DNA from: JABEVB01 sp049965775
Lineage (GTDB): Bacteria > Planctomycetota > Phycisphaerae > WQYP01
DNA length: 39,805 nucleotides
Direction: 5' to 3'
Assembly (NCBI GenBank): GCA_049965775.1
Contig: JBMFVX010000010.1
Location: 1-39,805, forward strand
The notes under the pieces were generated by a model. That model did no database searches and was not told where the DNA came from. It saw only the letters and a list, made by a program, of their open reading frames with translations. Below are positions 8,402 to 17,303 of the stretch, piece after piece. Position numbers and translations under genes: made by a program. The number at the start of each line of letters is the position of its first letter. Position 1 is the stretch's first letter.

Positions 8402-9271
8402 TCAGGCTGGTTTGGGTCGCACGATGTCCCACGCGAGGCCCAGGCGGTGCATGATGTTAATGGTAATGTATGTAATATCGAACTCATACCAACGCATGCC
8501 GTGCGCTGCCGACCGCTGCTGCGCATGATGGTTGTTGTGCCAACCTTCGCCAAACGAAAGCAGTGCGATCCACCAGTTGTTGCGCGAATCATCACCCGTA
8601 TCAAACCGCCGATACCCCCAAAGGTGCGAGCCGGAGTTTACCAGCCACGTCGCATGGTATTGAAACACCACGCGCATGCACACACCCCAAAGAACCCACG
8701 ACAACCCACCGATGGCCGTTCCAAGCATCAGCCACCCAAGCATGAAAAGCACGGCTGCCAGAAAAAATTGCGGCATCCACCAGAAGCGATCAAGCCAGGT
8801 GAGCATTTTGTCGCGCTGCAGGTCTTTGGCGTAATCGCATACATTTTCGCCATTGGGGGAGTGGTACACCACCCAAAACATATGCGCCCAGCCAAAACCA
8901 TCGCGTGGCGAATGCGGATCGCCCGGCTGGTCTGATTCGGTGTGGTGCAGGCGATGCGTGCCCACCCAACGGATTGGGCCACCCTGCCAGGCCAAACAAG
9001 CCAGCAGAGCCAATGTGTATTCGACAGGTTTATAGGTGCGGAAGCTGCGGTGCGTAAGCAGCCGATGGTAACCCAGTGTTATGCCCAGTCCGCCGCTAAG
9101 GTAGTACATGACCGCAAACACAGCCACGCCCGACCAACTGAAAAATGCCGGCCAAAGCGCCAGAATCGCCAGCACGTGCATGGCCGCAATTGCCAGCCCA
9201 TACGACAGCCGCAGACGCACAGCCTGGCCGTCGCGCAGGCGACGGAAAAGTGAAATAGTTGATTTTGCCAA
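8402..9271 (-). CDS. Acyl-CoA/acyl-lipid delta-9-type fatty acid desaturase
   Basis: This integral-membrane di-iron enzyme inserts a double bond into saturated acyl chains. All three histidine boxes are present: HRLLTH (69-74), HRLHH (106-110) and HNNHH (245-249), with the surrounding GITLGYHR and GEGWHNNHH typical of the delta-9 family. At least four hydrophobic segments lie near 25-60, 82-100 and 165-205. The open frame extends to 9310 but has no ATG. A GGAGG (9278-9282) placed six bases before a TTG at 9271 marks that as the likely start, giving 289 residues (MAKSTISLFRR). It leads the operon with the M50 protease 15 bases downstream. A promoter-like element is seen near 9343-9370. The electron donor is not encoded nearby. 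Confidence 0.92.
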   Translation of the reverse strand: MAKSTISLFRRLRDGQAVRLRLSYGLAIAAMHVLAILALWPAFFSWSGVAVFAVMYYLSGGLGITLGYHRLLTHRSFRTYKPVEYTLALLACLAWQGGPIRWVGTHRLHHTESDQPGDPHSPRDGFGWAHMFWVVYHSPNGENVCDYAKDLQRDKMLTWLDRFWWMPQFFLAAVLFMLGWLMLGTAIGGLSWVLWGVCMRVVFQYHATWLVNSGSHLWGYRRFDTGDDSRNNWWIALLSFGEGWHNNHHAQQRSAAHGMRWYEFDITYITINIMHRLGLAWDIVRPKPA

Positions 9272-9342
9272 GATCGGCCTCCATGAACAAATTGCCGAAG
9301 CTACCGCCAACCATGTTTTGTTCCACCATAATTGACGGCTTT

Positions 9343-9370
9343 AGTATACACTATCGCCCCGACTAAAACA
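9343..9370 (-). promoter_or_regulatory. Candidate promoter of the desaturase operon
   Basis: Read on the minus strand, TATACT (9343-9348) forms a good -10 box. TGTTTT (9365-9370) is a weak -35 at a 16-base spacing. Predicted transcription would start near 9336, giving a leader of about 65 bases before the TTG start at 9271. Confidence 0.35.
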
Positions 9371-9397
9371 GCATCTGCGGTCAATATTTGCGCTGGT

Positions 9398-9697
9398 CTA
9401 AAAGGCACGCAGGGGCATCATTGCTGGCCGAGTGTATCCGCTGTGATACCTGCCTTGAACAATGCGTGGTCGTGGCCGGTGTTTGATGCAGGTCTCGCCC
9501 GCCGCTGCCCTGTAAGCCGTCAGCTTCGCCTGCCACTGAGCCTTTTGAATAATAACGAGCATACGGTCATGAATGGCTCCAACCACAACGTCATCGTCAT
9601 CCTCGGCGGGGCGCGTGAGCGCCACACATTCAGCAATGTTGCCATTCGGATCTAAACCGCGGCGAAATTTGCCCGCGAGGCTGAAATTCTGTGGCAC
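9398..9697 (-). CDS. Possible small hypothetical protein (weak)
   Basis: In the 540-base gap between the desaturase and the next minus-strand gene, one 99-codon frame starting with GTG has a fairly normal amino-acid mix, including an acidic stretch EDDDD followed by VVVGAIHDRM and a Lys/Gln-rich helix. It is bounded upstream by a TGA in the same frame and has no recognisable ribosome binding site or family. It may be a decayed gene remnant or non-coding. The rest of the gap shows only the promoter-like element near 9343-9370. Confidence 0.25.
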   Translation of the reverse strand: MPQNFSLAGKFRRGLDPNGNIAECVALTRPAEDDDDVVVGAIHDRMLVIIQKAQWQAKLTAYRAAAGETCIKHRPRPRIVQGRYHSGYTRPAMMPLRAF

Positions 9698-9810
9698 CGT
9701 CAGTGCAAATCACTGCGGCATTCTATCGTCCTTGCCACGCCCATTATCTGGCGCTTTGGGCCGTTTTATGATCCAAAAAGTGCGTCCGCAGTTGGTTCGC
9801 AACTGCTCTA

Positions 9811-10722
9811 TCACTTATGGGTATGGCGTGCGGCGTGCGTGCGAGGCCCGAACGCTGCTTGCTGCCGGGCAATAATGTAGTTGCTCATGGCTATGCCGCC
9901 AGTTTTAGCCTTCCACCAGCGGACGGCGGCATCTTGTCCCATGCGGCGAGCACCCCCAAATTGCTGCAATTGCGAAAGACTCTGCTGGGCCTCGGTGACT
10001 TTTCCCATCATCAGTAGTAAATTAAACCTTGCCACAATGCTGGTAATGTCGCCAAATGTTGAGTTTTCTTTTAATGACATTTGGTAAATGCCCGGATCAA
10101 TCGGAATATTGAGTAAAGCCGGGCAGGTGAAAGCCGCAGCATTGCCTTGAGGCAATACCGCCGCTTTTTGCTCCTGCGAAACCAACTCGGCGACAAGCTC
10201 CGGATGGTTAGGATGAGCGGCATTCAGGCATTGCGCAACCAGCAGCAAGGTTCCGCGCACCTGGGGCGTGGTGCATACGTTGAATAGACTGTGCGTTGCG
10301 GCGAGCGCCTGACGCGGGTGGTTTGCCGCCAGCAGTGCCAACACCCTAAGCCGCAAGTCGCTCTGCACCATGCCCGTATTCCACGGATAGCGCAGCACTG
10401 TGTCCAGCGTCAGCTTTGCCGCAAGGTTGTAGTGTTTGCCGCGCATCAGCGCATCGGGCCAGAGCCACACCATTGGCCATGCATCGCGGCCCAATGGGTC
10501 CGCGGTAGCTCGGTCATCAATAGCAGCCATGGCTTTTAACGCAATGGTTCTATTTGGGCTTTCCAACATCTTGGCCAGGTCTTGAAGTTTCACAGGTATC
10601 GTTGGACGCGATGATTGTGCCGCTGTGGCAGTGGCCAGCATAGCCAGGCCGAGCATGAGCATTGCCTTGCAGCGTCGGTTCAACCAGATAAGTCCTGCAG
10701 CAATTGACCGCACACTATTCAT
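9811..10722 (-). CDS. Secreted protein of unknown function, paralogue of its upstream neighbour
   Basis: I do not recognise a named family. The 303-residue product begins with a basic n-region and a hydrophobic stretch ending ATATAAQSS (about residues 18-38), a plausible signal peptide. The remainder is Ala/Leu-rich, helical and TPR-like in character. Two blocks match the adjacent upstream protein: LFNVCTTPQ...LLLVAQCL and PIDPGIYQMS followed by a helical repeat, so these genes look like diverged tandem duplicates. The longer frame to 10782 is rejected because the ATG at 10722 shares a base with the upstream stop (TGATG) and has GGAGG eight bases before it, so translational coupling is likely. 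The function could be periplasmic scaffold or bookkeeping; this is not established. Confidence 0.7.
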   Translation of the reverse strand: MNSVRSIAAGLIWLNRRCKAMLMLGLAMLATATAAQSSRPTIPVKLQDLAKMLESPNRTIALKAMAAIDDRATADPLGRDAWPMVWLWPDALMRGKHYNLAAKLTLDTVLRYPWNTGMVQSDLRLRVLALLAANHPRQALAATHSLFNVCTTPQVRGTLLLVAQCLNAAHPNHPELVAELVSQEQKAAVLPQGNAAAFTCPALLNIPIDPGIYQMSLKENSTFGDITSIVARFNLLLMMGKVTEAQQSLSQLQQFGGARRMGQDAAVRWWKAKTGGIAMSNYIIARQQAAFGPRTHAARHTHK

Positions 10723-11888
10723 CACAGGTGCCTCCCCGGCGTAGCCGGCGCCGCAACGCGATCCGATACATAAGCCGCCCATTGGTTCGCCGGCCCCAGT
10801 AATTTGTAATGCGCTTTAAGACAGCGAGCCACGGCATTTTCCGCGTGGATAAACTGGGTGCCGATGGCAAGGCTGTAGGCCCGCACAAAAATAGCTGCCG
10901 CCAGCCTCGGTTTATCCGCAAGCAAGTACAAATTGCCCCGGGCCATAAGTGATGAATAATCCTCACCTGTTAACTGCTGGGCTGCAATCTCATACGGTCC
11001 AGGCGTCAGCGGAACCTCGCGTAGCACATTGGGCTGCGACGTTAAGGCTGTTTGGTGCAATGGGCCTAACTCGCCAAAGTCCATCGGCAAACAGGAATGC
11101 TCAGGTTTCAGCGGGTGATATATAAGCCCAAGGGTCTGCTGACCGGCAAAAAGGTGAAAGCTATCAGCACGCAGCGCCATGTGCTGTAGGCATTCGCCAA
11201 TCAGCATAATGGCTGCGGGTGCGTCGCTGAGCGTGCAGACATTGTACATGCGAACAGCACACCGCAAGGCTGCTGTCGGCCGGTTTACTGCCAAAAAACA
11301 TTCTGCCCGTGTTTGCATCATCATTTGCGGCCAACCCGTGTTGCTGGCCAACCCAATCGCCATTAACTGGCAAACCTGCGCTGCGGTGTTGTAACGGCCA
11401 GCGCGCAAAAGATCGGGCAGCCATTCGTTGCGCAACAGGGTTACTTTGGTCCAATCGTGGGTGTTAAGCCATTGGCGTATGGTATTGAGAATAGCGACCC
11501 TCTGGGCGGCGGTAGCTGGCGACGGCGGTTGACACAGTAGGGCCAGACGCGAATCCGATGGCTTTTGGAATGGCTTATCGGTCCACCACCAACGCAGCGA
11601 CATACGGTTGCTGAAGCGGGGTAATCGTGCGAGTGCCAGCCGATTAGGTTGTGGCCGACGAATGTCGTTGATCCATGGAATCTGTGCAGGCGGAGGTGGG
11701 CTATAGCGCATTGGCCCGCCATGCAGGTTATTCCACGCAGTTGGAGTGAAGTGCACCACCGAACGCAGCCACAACGCACCGATAGCCGCCAAAGCGATCA
11801 AGAGAGCCACCAGCAGCGCCGCTACGCTCTCGCGCATCATGCCCGCCCTCACGGGTGTTGAAGCTACCTTATTTTCATTGTTGCTCAT
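10722..11888 (-). CDS. Membrane-anchored protein of unknown function, paralogue of its downstream neighbour
   Basis: The 388-residue protein has one N-terminal membrane segment (about residues 22-42) and a long extracytoplasmic helical region, so it is probably anchored in the cytoplasmic membrane facing out. It shows RMYNVCTLSD followed by an IMLIGECLQ helix, then LTPGPYEIAAQQ and a block beginning SSLMARGNLYLL. Each aligns with a block in the next gene, which starts at this gene's stop codon. The pattern suggests TPR-like helical repeats, with the NVCT motif as a shared hallmark. No catalytic motif is visible. The start ATG lacks a strong Shine-Dalgarno. A direct repeat TGTGTAC (11924-11930 and 11940-11946) lies upstream. 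The function is unknown. Confidence 0.75.
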   Translation of the reverse strand: MSNNENKVASTPVRAGMMRESVAALLVALLIALAAIGALWLRSVVHFTPTAWNNLHGGPMRYSPPPPAQIPWINDIRRPQPNRLALARLPRFSNRMSLRWWWTDKPFQKPSDSRLALLCQPPSPATAAQRVAILNTIRQWLNTHDWTKVTLLRNEWLPDLLRAGRYNTAAQVCQLMAIGLASNTGWPQMMMQTRAECFLAVNRPTAALRCAVRMYNVCTLSDAPAAIMLIGECLQHMALRADSFHLFAGQQTLGLIYHPLKPEHSCLPMDFGELGPLHQTALTSQPNVLREVPLTPGPYEIAAQQLTGEDYSSLMARGNLYLLADKPRLAAAIFVRAYSLAIGTQFIHAENAVARCLKAHYKLLGPANQWAAYVSDRVAAPATPGRHL

Positions 11889-12044
11889 ACTTTCGGTGCA
11901 ATTCCATATCGGTCGTGTTTACTTGTGTACGCCTCGAAGTGTGTACCCTGGCCCATCGTCCACTCGATGCTACAAAAGCACAACGCGGTAACGTCATAAA
12001 TGTTGCCCAAATCAGCGGTCGGTCATGCCATTAATAGGGCAAAC

Positions 12045-13769
12045 TTACCGGTTGATGGCCGCAGGCGGCTTATGGCGTAACTCCGGCGAATTTTTCAGCC
12101 ACGGCCGCGGCACCAAATAAAGGGCAACGCCCCCGGTGATAATGGGCTTTACATGCAGCGCAGTCAGCAGCGTGGGGCGGTCCCAAATATCGGGCAGCGT
12201 CTGTATAAATGCGCCTACCTTATTGCTCCCGACAAAACGCCGCAGCTTGCGCCTCCAGTGCGGCACAAGGCTCACGTCACCCTCAAAAAAACCGGCTGGA
12301 ACGGGGTCATTCGTAAACGGTGGCGGCACGAGCATCCCAAGATAGCCGCCGGCCATTCGAAAGTAAAAATGCTCCTCCGCCTGGTACAGCATGCCGTAGC
12401 CGATGTAACCATAGGGCAGCACGACGACATTTTCACCCGGCGAAATGTATCGCTGCAGAGAGCCATTGCTATAAAAGGCCGGCACACCAAGCGGGTGACT
12501 CCAAAACTTCCCCGGCAGGTTGGGGAAAATAAATAACAGCGAAGCCGCCGCCAAACTCCATTTGGCCCACCGAGGAGTGGCGCTCTCGGCCGCCCACCAG
12601 GCTGCCATCACGGCCACCACGAGCCACGCATACGCCAGGAACCTTACGGGCAACGCCTTCTGCAGGAGAGGCAGATGATCAAACATCAACCAAGGCAGTG
12701 CAATGTGCAGGTGCATTCGCAGTGCCTGAAGTTGCCCGCCCAAGGGTGCCACGGTAACGATGGCCCCAATAAGTATGAGTGTTCGAGCCGCCGCCTTGGA
12801 ATAAAACTCGCGTATAAAAAAGACGGCAATGAGCAGCAGTGGCAGTCCAAAGTATGCGGCCCGCTCATAATTCTGGCCGGCGAATTGCATCGTCAGGCCG
12901 CGAAAAAAATGCCCGCCCAGCCAGGTGATGCGCGTTGGAATGAAAAAGTTCAGTGGCTCGGCTGCAAAAAATACGCTTGAGAATATCTTGCCATGCGGTC
13001 GTTCGCCGGCAAACATCGCTATCAACAAGGGCGACAGTGCTGCGCCCGCCACAACCAGGGCCAGCAACGTCTCTTTCAGGCCGCGTGTATGGGCCGCCCT
13101 CGCCTCATGCTCACGGTTCGTCAAGCAGGCGCACGCGATGGCCGCCAGCCCAAATAGAGTTGCGCTGGCCAGCACCTCAACAAACACGCCGAACTGAAAA
13201 ATCGCCAGCGCACTTATCAGCGTAACGTACCACCCGCTGGATAACTTGCCCCGGCGCCTGAGCAAATACAACCATACCGCCAGTGGCAGCTGAAAAATCA
13301 CAAACAAATCCAAATGTGCGCGCAGATGCACAAACTCAAACGTCGAAAAGCCAAAAATCACTCCACCCAACACCGCCGGCCAGAAACGCTGTGTCACCTC
13401 GCGGCACAATAAATAGGCGCAAAAAGCCCCCAACACCGGCGAACTCAATGCAACAAGGTTGTAAACCACCACCGGACCGAACAGCGATGTGAGCGGCCAG
13501 CACAACAGCGACACCGCCGGCACCGATGTAACCCATAGCATGGTTTGCCCGGCAGGCGCCCAAATAAACCTGCAGTACAGCGGGTTAATGTGATGGGTCA
13601 ATGCCCAAGGCCACCATTGCAGGCTCCAGATAAAAATCGCCGGATCGCTCGACCGGCTGCCGATCCAATAATGAGCCAAATCAAAATGCACCGCTGGCAG
13701 AAATAAAGCGCACGCGGCAACAGCATACAGGGCAAATGCCGCCAGATGGCTTGCTATCCGGCGATTCAT
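12045..13769 (-). CDS. GT-C-like polytopic membrane protein (putative glycosyltransferase)
   Basis: The 574-residue product has about ten to twelve hydrophobic segments and resembles GT-C-fold membrane glycosyltransferases or related uncharacterised membrane proteins. The first extracytoplasmic loop contains SSDPAIFIWSLQWWPWAL, with an acidic residue where GT-C enzymes place their catalytic Asp, and the C-terminal 150 residues form a soluble domain (VVVLPYGYIGYGMLYQ). The donor and acceptor are unknown. The frame is open ten codons further upstream, but the ATG at 13769 overlaps the stop of the upstream gene as ATGA and has GGGAGAAG before it, so this start is preferred and translational coupling is likely. 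It forms an operon with the DUF4870-like gene, and faces a second GT-C gene transcribed in the other direction at 14478. Confidence 0.75.
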   Translation of the reverse strand: MNRRIASHLAAFALYAVAACALFLPAVHFDLAHYWIGSRSSDPAIFIWSLQWWPWALTHHINPLYCRFIWAPAGQTMLWVTSVPAVSLLCWPLTSLFGPVVVYNLVALSSPVLGAFCAYLLCREVTQRFWPAVLGGVIFGFSTFEFVHLRAHLDLFVIFQLPLAVWLYLLRRRGKLSSGWYVTLISALAIFQFGVFVEVLASATLFGLAAIACACLTNREHEARAAHTRGLKETLLALVVAGAALSPLLIAMFAGERPHGKIFSSVFFAAEPLNFFIPTRITWLGGHFFRGLTMQFAGQNYERAAYFGLPLLLIAVFFIREFYSKAAARTLILIGAIVTVAPLGGQLQALRMHLHIALPWLMFDHLPLLQKALPVRFLAYAWLVVAVMAAWWAAESATPRWAKWSLAAASLLFIFPNLPGKFWSHPLGVPAFYSNGSLQRYISPGENVVVLPYGYIGYGMLYQAEEHFYFRMAGGYLGMLVPPPFTNDPVPAGFFEGDVSLVPHWRRKLRRFVGSNKVGAFIQTLPDIWDRPTLLTALHVKPIITGGVALYLVPRPWLKNSPELRHKPPAAINR

Positions 13770-14197
13770 GCCGCTTCTCCCGGTGGAATCGCCAGCCACC
13801 GCGGGTACCGTGGCATGTGGCCGAGCGCCGCGAGTATCGTATTAAGCAAGCCTAAACCAATGGAGCTGAACCACAACACAAATAGGCCGAAAGTGCACAC
13901 AAACTCGAGCAAACATCGCCCCGGAGATTGGTCCACGGAATGTAACCATCCCTTTATCACCGGCATATTGAACGCCAGGAACATCCCCGGCAAATTGCCA
14001 TTGTAGGCTGGAGCCATAAACAGCAGCCCGAGCAGCACCGCCAGTTGAAAGCGGCACGCGGCCCGGCCATGCTTAACCAGCTCCTCATTGCGATCCCAGG
14101 CGCTGTACCACAGGGCCAAACCGGGCAGAAAGCTCAGCCACGGCCCGGCAAGGTGTACCGCCGCCGCGAGCATGCGATTGCCGGTGTTTGTGTGCAT
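13766..14197 (-). CDS. DUF4870-like small membrane protein
   Basis: The 143-residue protein has three or four hydrophobic segments. Its first half (HLAGPWLSFLPGLALW, a charged loop, then ELVKHGRAACRFQL) matches the pattern of DUF4870/Tic20-like proteins, whose role is unclear. The ATG at 14197 has a GGAGG (14204-14208) six bases upstream, better than the ATG at 14215. Its stop overlaps the start of the GT-C-like gene by four bases (ATGA), so they are translated together. The 280-base divergent interval to 14478 should hold promoters for both directions; I found no convincing paired boxes there. Confidence 0.7.
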   Translation of the reverse strand: MHTNTGNRMLAAAVHLAGPWLSFLPGLALWYSAWDRNEELVKHGRAACRFQLAVLLGLLFMAPAYNGNLPGMFLAFNMPVIKGWLHSVDQSPGRCLLEFVCTFGLFVLWFSSIGLGLLNTILAALGHMPRYPRWLAIPPGEAA

Positions 14198-14477
14198 GAA
14201 CCGCCTCCAGTCCAATGATAACGATTGTGGCCTCGACCCTGCCGCGCCCGTGATTGCCGATCAGATTAAGGGCAAAGCTTCACGTGATCAAACATTTTTC
14301 AACTGCATGGAACATTCAGGCAGGCTATGACTCATAAACACTGCAGCCTGCAAACACCCAATGAAAGAAACGGGCTATCAGGGCGTTATCATATACAGCC
14401 ATGGTTCAGGTGGGATGGTGCAACCATTGCCTGCTGCAAATATAGCTAAATGTAACGGATTCTATCGGTAGTGTTTA

Positions 14478-16379
14478 ATGAAACCGCTCGATGACAAAGC
14501 ATCTACTTCTCATGGCGTGCAGCCCTCGGCTGCAGCGGTGGGGAGGGCTACGCCTGTCGGCGGGACGCGAGCCGGCGCGACCTCCGTTGGCCCTGGTCGA
14601 AGCAGGGCTTTTTATGCACTGTTCATATTGGTGCTTTTGCTGGGGTGTTTTTTAAGAGTGTGGCGGCTGGGGCATCAATCCTACTGGTGTGATGAAGTCG
14701 CGACCATCATGCGAATATCCGGCGATTTTAACGCGGTAATCAACACTTTGCAGGGGCAAGGCTTCACGCCGGGCTGGTATATGCTTTTGTGGAGCTGGGT
14801 TTGGTTCCTCGAACATGTGCTCAAGGTGCACGGCGCTGCCGCTTTTGACCCGGCGGTGCTGCGGCTGCCCGGCGCGATGCTTGGCTGTATAACCCTGCCT
14901 CTCATGTATCTGCTCGCCCGCCAATTTACCGACCGTAAAGTATCACTTGTGGTATTGCTGCTCGCGGCGGTGAATCCGTTTCTGGTGTATTACAGTCGCG
15001 ATCTCAAAATGTATCCTGCAGTTATCTGCTTTACGCTTGCCAATGTGGTGTGCTACCTGCTCTGGCAGCGCAGCGACTTATCCAAAAAGCGGCGAGCCGC
15101 GGCCGCCGTCGCATGGCTCCTTACCGGCATACTTATGACGGGTGTGCAAAGCATAGCGTGGTTTGTCGTAGGCAGTGAATTGCTGTGGCTGTTGTGCCGC
15201 CGGCGTTACCGCTGGTGGGATATGCCGCTGTTTGTGTTGGGCATGGCAACAGCGGCGGTGCTTCCCATTTGGTGGTACACGCACAAAACCAACTGGGTAA
15301 AAGCCTTTGCTCATCATCATGGCGGCTTAAGCTGGGCATCATGGTACATGCATTGCACCGTGCGCGACTTCGTGAGCATTCCCAGCGAGCAGCTTTTTGG
15401 TTTTTTGTATCCCATCTGGCCGCCCACAGATCGCATTATCGGGTGGTTTGATGCGCCGGGCGATTTTCGGCAGCATCTCGCTACGCGTTCCCTGGCCTGG
15501 GTGGCCCATGCAGAGGTCATCACTATTTTTGCTGCCGGCATCATTCTGCTGGCCGGTTTCATTCCCTGGCCTCGACGCCATCGGCGTTGTGAGGTGCAAT
15601 GCGTGGGTCGCGTGGGCCGATGGTGGCACGTCGCGCTCTGGATCGGCCTGGCATATTTACTTTCCTTGTTAAGTGGTCTTCCACGGAGCAATCCGCTGTC
15701 CATCTTTCCGCACCGCGTTATATGGGAGCCGCGCTATACCTGCTTTGTTGCCCCGGCGCTTACGCTGTGGCTCGGTCTGGCTCTGGTGCGTCTGCCCTGG
15801 CGAGCTTTACGCGGATTTCTGCTTCTCGGCGTCGTCCTCGCCATGCTCGCCTCGTCGCTTACCAATCAACTCACATACCGGTGGATGCCCTGGCACGCCG
15901 TTTTTGCCACGGCCCGCAGGTACGCTCCGCCAGTGCCGGCGGGGCGGCAGACTATTATTGCCGCAACTGGCTTTTGTCTTAGCCCCTGGACTGGTCTGCA
16001 AATTGACTACAATGTTCGGCCCTGGCTCGGCAGGGCACCCGATCCCCACTGGCACCGTAAAGTTCCCTGGCTTTATATAGTATGGAATCGGCAGGTCAAC
16101 ACATGGAAAGCGTTTATTCAAACTGCGGCCAGTAAGCCCGTCATGCAAAGCATCGTCATTGCCGATGTTCATCCGGATGTGCCCACCGGCTTTTTCACCA
16201 CCGCTAACATAAGCGCACTACTTGGCCCGAAATGGCGCTTGGCCGGCGAGCACCGCTTCAACTGGTACTATGCTTGGAGGTTCTATTTATTTCAGCCGTG
16301 GCGGGTGCGGGTATGGAACCGCGTGCCCGTGCCGCCGGTGCCGCCAGGCAATAGCAAACCAACTCCTGCTCCAAAATAA
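14478..16379 (+). CDS. GT39/ArnT-like membrane glycosyltransferase
   Basis: This 633-residue polytopic protein belongs to the GT-C glycosyltransferases that use polyprenyl-phosphate sugars. After a disordered, Pro/Ala-rich 40-residue head, a membrane segment leads to FLRVWRLGHQSYWCDE (about 62-77), which contains the conserved acidic pair of the family. YYSRDLKMYP near 174-183 corresponds to the YxxExRMY motif of PMT/ArnT-like enzymes. About eleven hydrophobic segments follow, then a C-terminal extracytoplasmic domain of roughly 130 residues. It probably glycosylates an extracytoplasmic lipid or protein; the target is unknown. It is divergent from the other GT-C operon and precedes ubiE by 132 bases. 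Confidence 0.85.
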   Translation: MKPLDDKASTSHGVQPSAAAVGRATPVGGTRAGATSVGPGRSRAFYALFILVLLLGCFLRVWRLGHQSYWCDEVATIMRISGDFNAVINTLQGQGFTPGWYMLLWSWVWFLEHVLKVHGAAAFDPAVLRLPGAMLGCITLPLMYLLARQFTDRKVSLVVLLLAAVNPFLVYYSRDLKMYPAVICFTLANVVCYLLWQRSDLSKKRRAAAAVAWLLTGILMTGVQSIAWFVVGSELLWLLCRRRYRWWDMPLFVLGMATAAVLPIWWYTHKTNWVKAFAHHHGGLSWASWYMHCTVRDFVSIPSEQLFGFLYPIWPPTDRIIGWFDAPGDFRQHLATRSLAWVAHAEVITIFAAGIILLAGFIPWPRRHRRCEVQCVGRVGRWWHVALWIGLAYLLSLLSGLPRSNPLSIFPHRVIWEPRYTCFVAPALTLWLGLALVRLPWRALRGFLLLGVVLAMLASSLTNQLTYRWMPWHAVFATARRYAPPVPAGRQTIIAATGFCLSPWTGLQIDYNVRPWLGRAPDPHWHRKVPWLYIVWNRQVNTWKAFIQTAASKPVMQSIVIADVHPDVPTGFFTTANISALLGPKWRLAGEHRFNWYYAWRFYLFQPWRVRVWNRVPVPPVPPGNSKPTPAPK

Positions 16380-16453
16380 TTGCCATGCCGGGAGGTGCCG
16401 TGCCGCCAAGGCTCCCTCGCGTTCTATGCGGCTATTGGCCGCGGCCGTGGCAT

Positions 16454-16482
16454 TTTTACGCAGGTGGCTGTTGGGGTATACT
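16454..16482 (+). promoter_or_regulatory. Candidate promoter of the ubiE-ubiX-ubiA group
   Basis: TATACT at 16477-16482 is a good -10 box. A T-rich hexamer near 16454-16459 is a poor -35 at about 17 bases. Transcription would start near 16489, about 23 bases before the ubiE ATG at 16512, which argues against the TTG-initiated longer frame beginning at 16380. Confidence 0.35.
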
Positions 16483-16511
16483 TTCAACGGATTTTGAACT
16501 TTGAGGGCTGC

Positions 16512-17303
16512 ATGCCGCCATCCGCCGATACATTGCCTCCGCCCGCGTCTAATACGCCCCAATGGGAACCGGGCAATTTGGCCAATCCGCATGCCGTTGC
16601 CGATAAAGCCCAGCGCGTCAATCGAATGTTTTCTGCCATTGCCCGCTCATATGATCTCAACAATCATCTGCATTCTTTATGGATAGACCAGCATTGGCGG
16701 CGCGTCGCCGTCAAAACCGCCGCCGTAAAACCCACCGATATTGTCGCTGATGTTGCCTGCGGCACCGGCGACTTGTCGCTGGCATTTGCCAAAACCCGGC
16801 CCGCACGAGTCATCGGCCTGGACTTCTGCCACCCCATGCTGCAGGGCGCTACCCACAAGACGCAGCGCTGCAGCAGCGATCGTCCGGTTGGCTTTTATGA
16901 AGGCGATGCCCTTCGCCTGCCGCTGCGCGATAAAAGTGTGGATGTCGTTTCCATTGCCTTCGGCATTCGCAACGTCGCCGATTGGGGCCGCGCCATAGAT
17001 GAGTTCTATCGCGTGCTTCGGCCCGGTGGGCGGCTAATTATTCTTGAGTTTTCTTTGCCGCGCAATGCCGTGCTGCGGGCCATGTATAACTTTTACTTCT
17101 GGAAGGTCATACCCTTTAGCGCCACGCTCATAAGCGGCGACAAAACCGGTGCCTACCGGTACCTGCCGCGCAGCGTGGATACCTTTATCTCGCCGAACCA
17201 AATGCAGGCTCGTATGGAGCAGGCCGGATTCAAAGACATCTCGGCCGCCGCCCTCACCTTCGGCATTTGCTACTGCTATCGCGGGGTATTACCTCATGAC
17301 TAA
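16512..17303 (+). CDS. ubiE: UbiE/MenG quinone C-methyltransferase
   Basis: The 263-residue enzyme C-methylates demethylmenaquinone (or the ubiquinone precursor) using SAM, the last step of menaquinone synthesis. Hallmarks are MFSAIARSYDLNNHLHS with the following W-x-D (UbiE signature 1), the SAM motif VADVACGTGDLSLAF, motif II VIGLDF, and the second UbiE signature IRNVADWGRAIDEFYRVLRPGG. The tail GDKTGAYRYLPRSVDTF is also characteristic. The frame is open from 16380, but the ATG at 16512 is preceded by GAGGG at 16503-16507 and matches usual family length. The next gene overlaps its end by eight bases. With ubiX and a ubiA-type gene following, menaquinone is the probable product. Confidence 0.95.
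   Translation: MPPSADTLPPPASNTPQWEPGNLANPHAVADKAQRVNRMFSAIARSYDLNNHLHSLWIDQHWRRVAVKTAAVKPTDIVADVACGTGDLSLAFAKTRPARVIGLDFCHPMLQGATHKTQRCSSDRPVGFYEGDALRLPLRDKSVDVVSIAFGIRNVADWGRAIDEFYRVLRPGGRLIILEFSLPRNAVLRAMYNFYFWKVIPFSATLISGDKTGAYRYLPRSVDTFISPNQMQARMEQAGFKDISAAALTFGICYCYRGVLPHD

Noticed and set aside
11924..11946. Direct repeat TGTGTAC with 16-base spacing upstream of the paralogue pair
   Set aside because: Only two seven-base copies, poorly matching promoter boxes; could easily be chance, so it is mentioned only with the gene.
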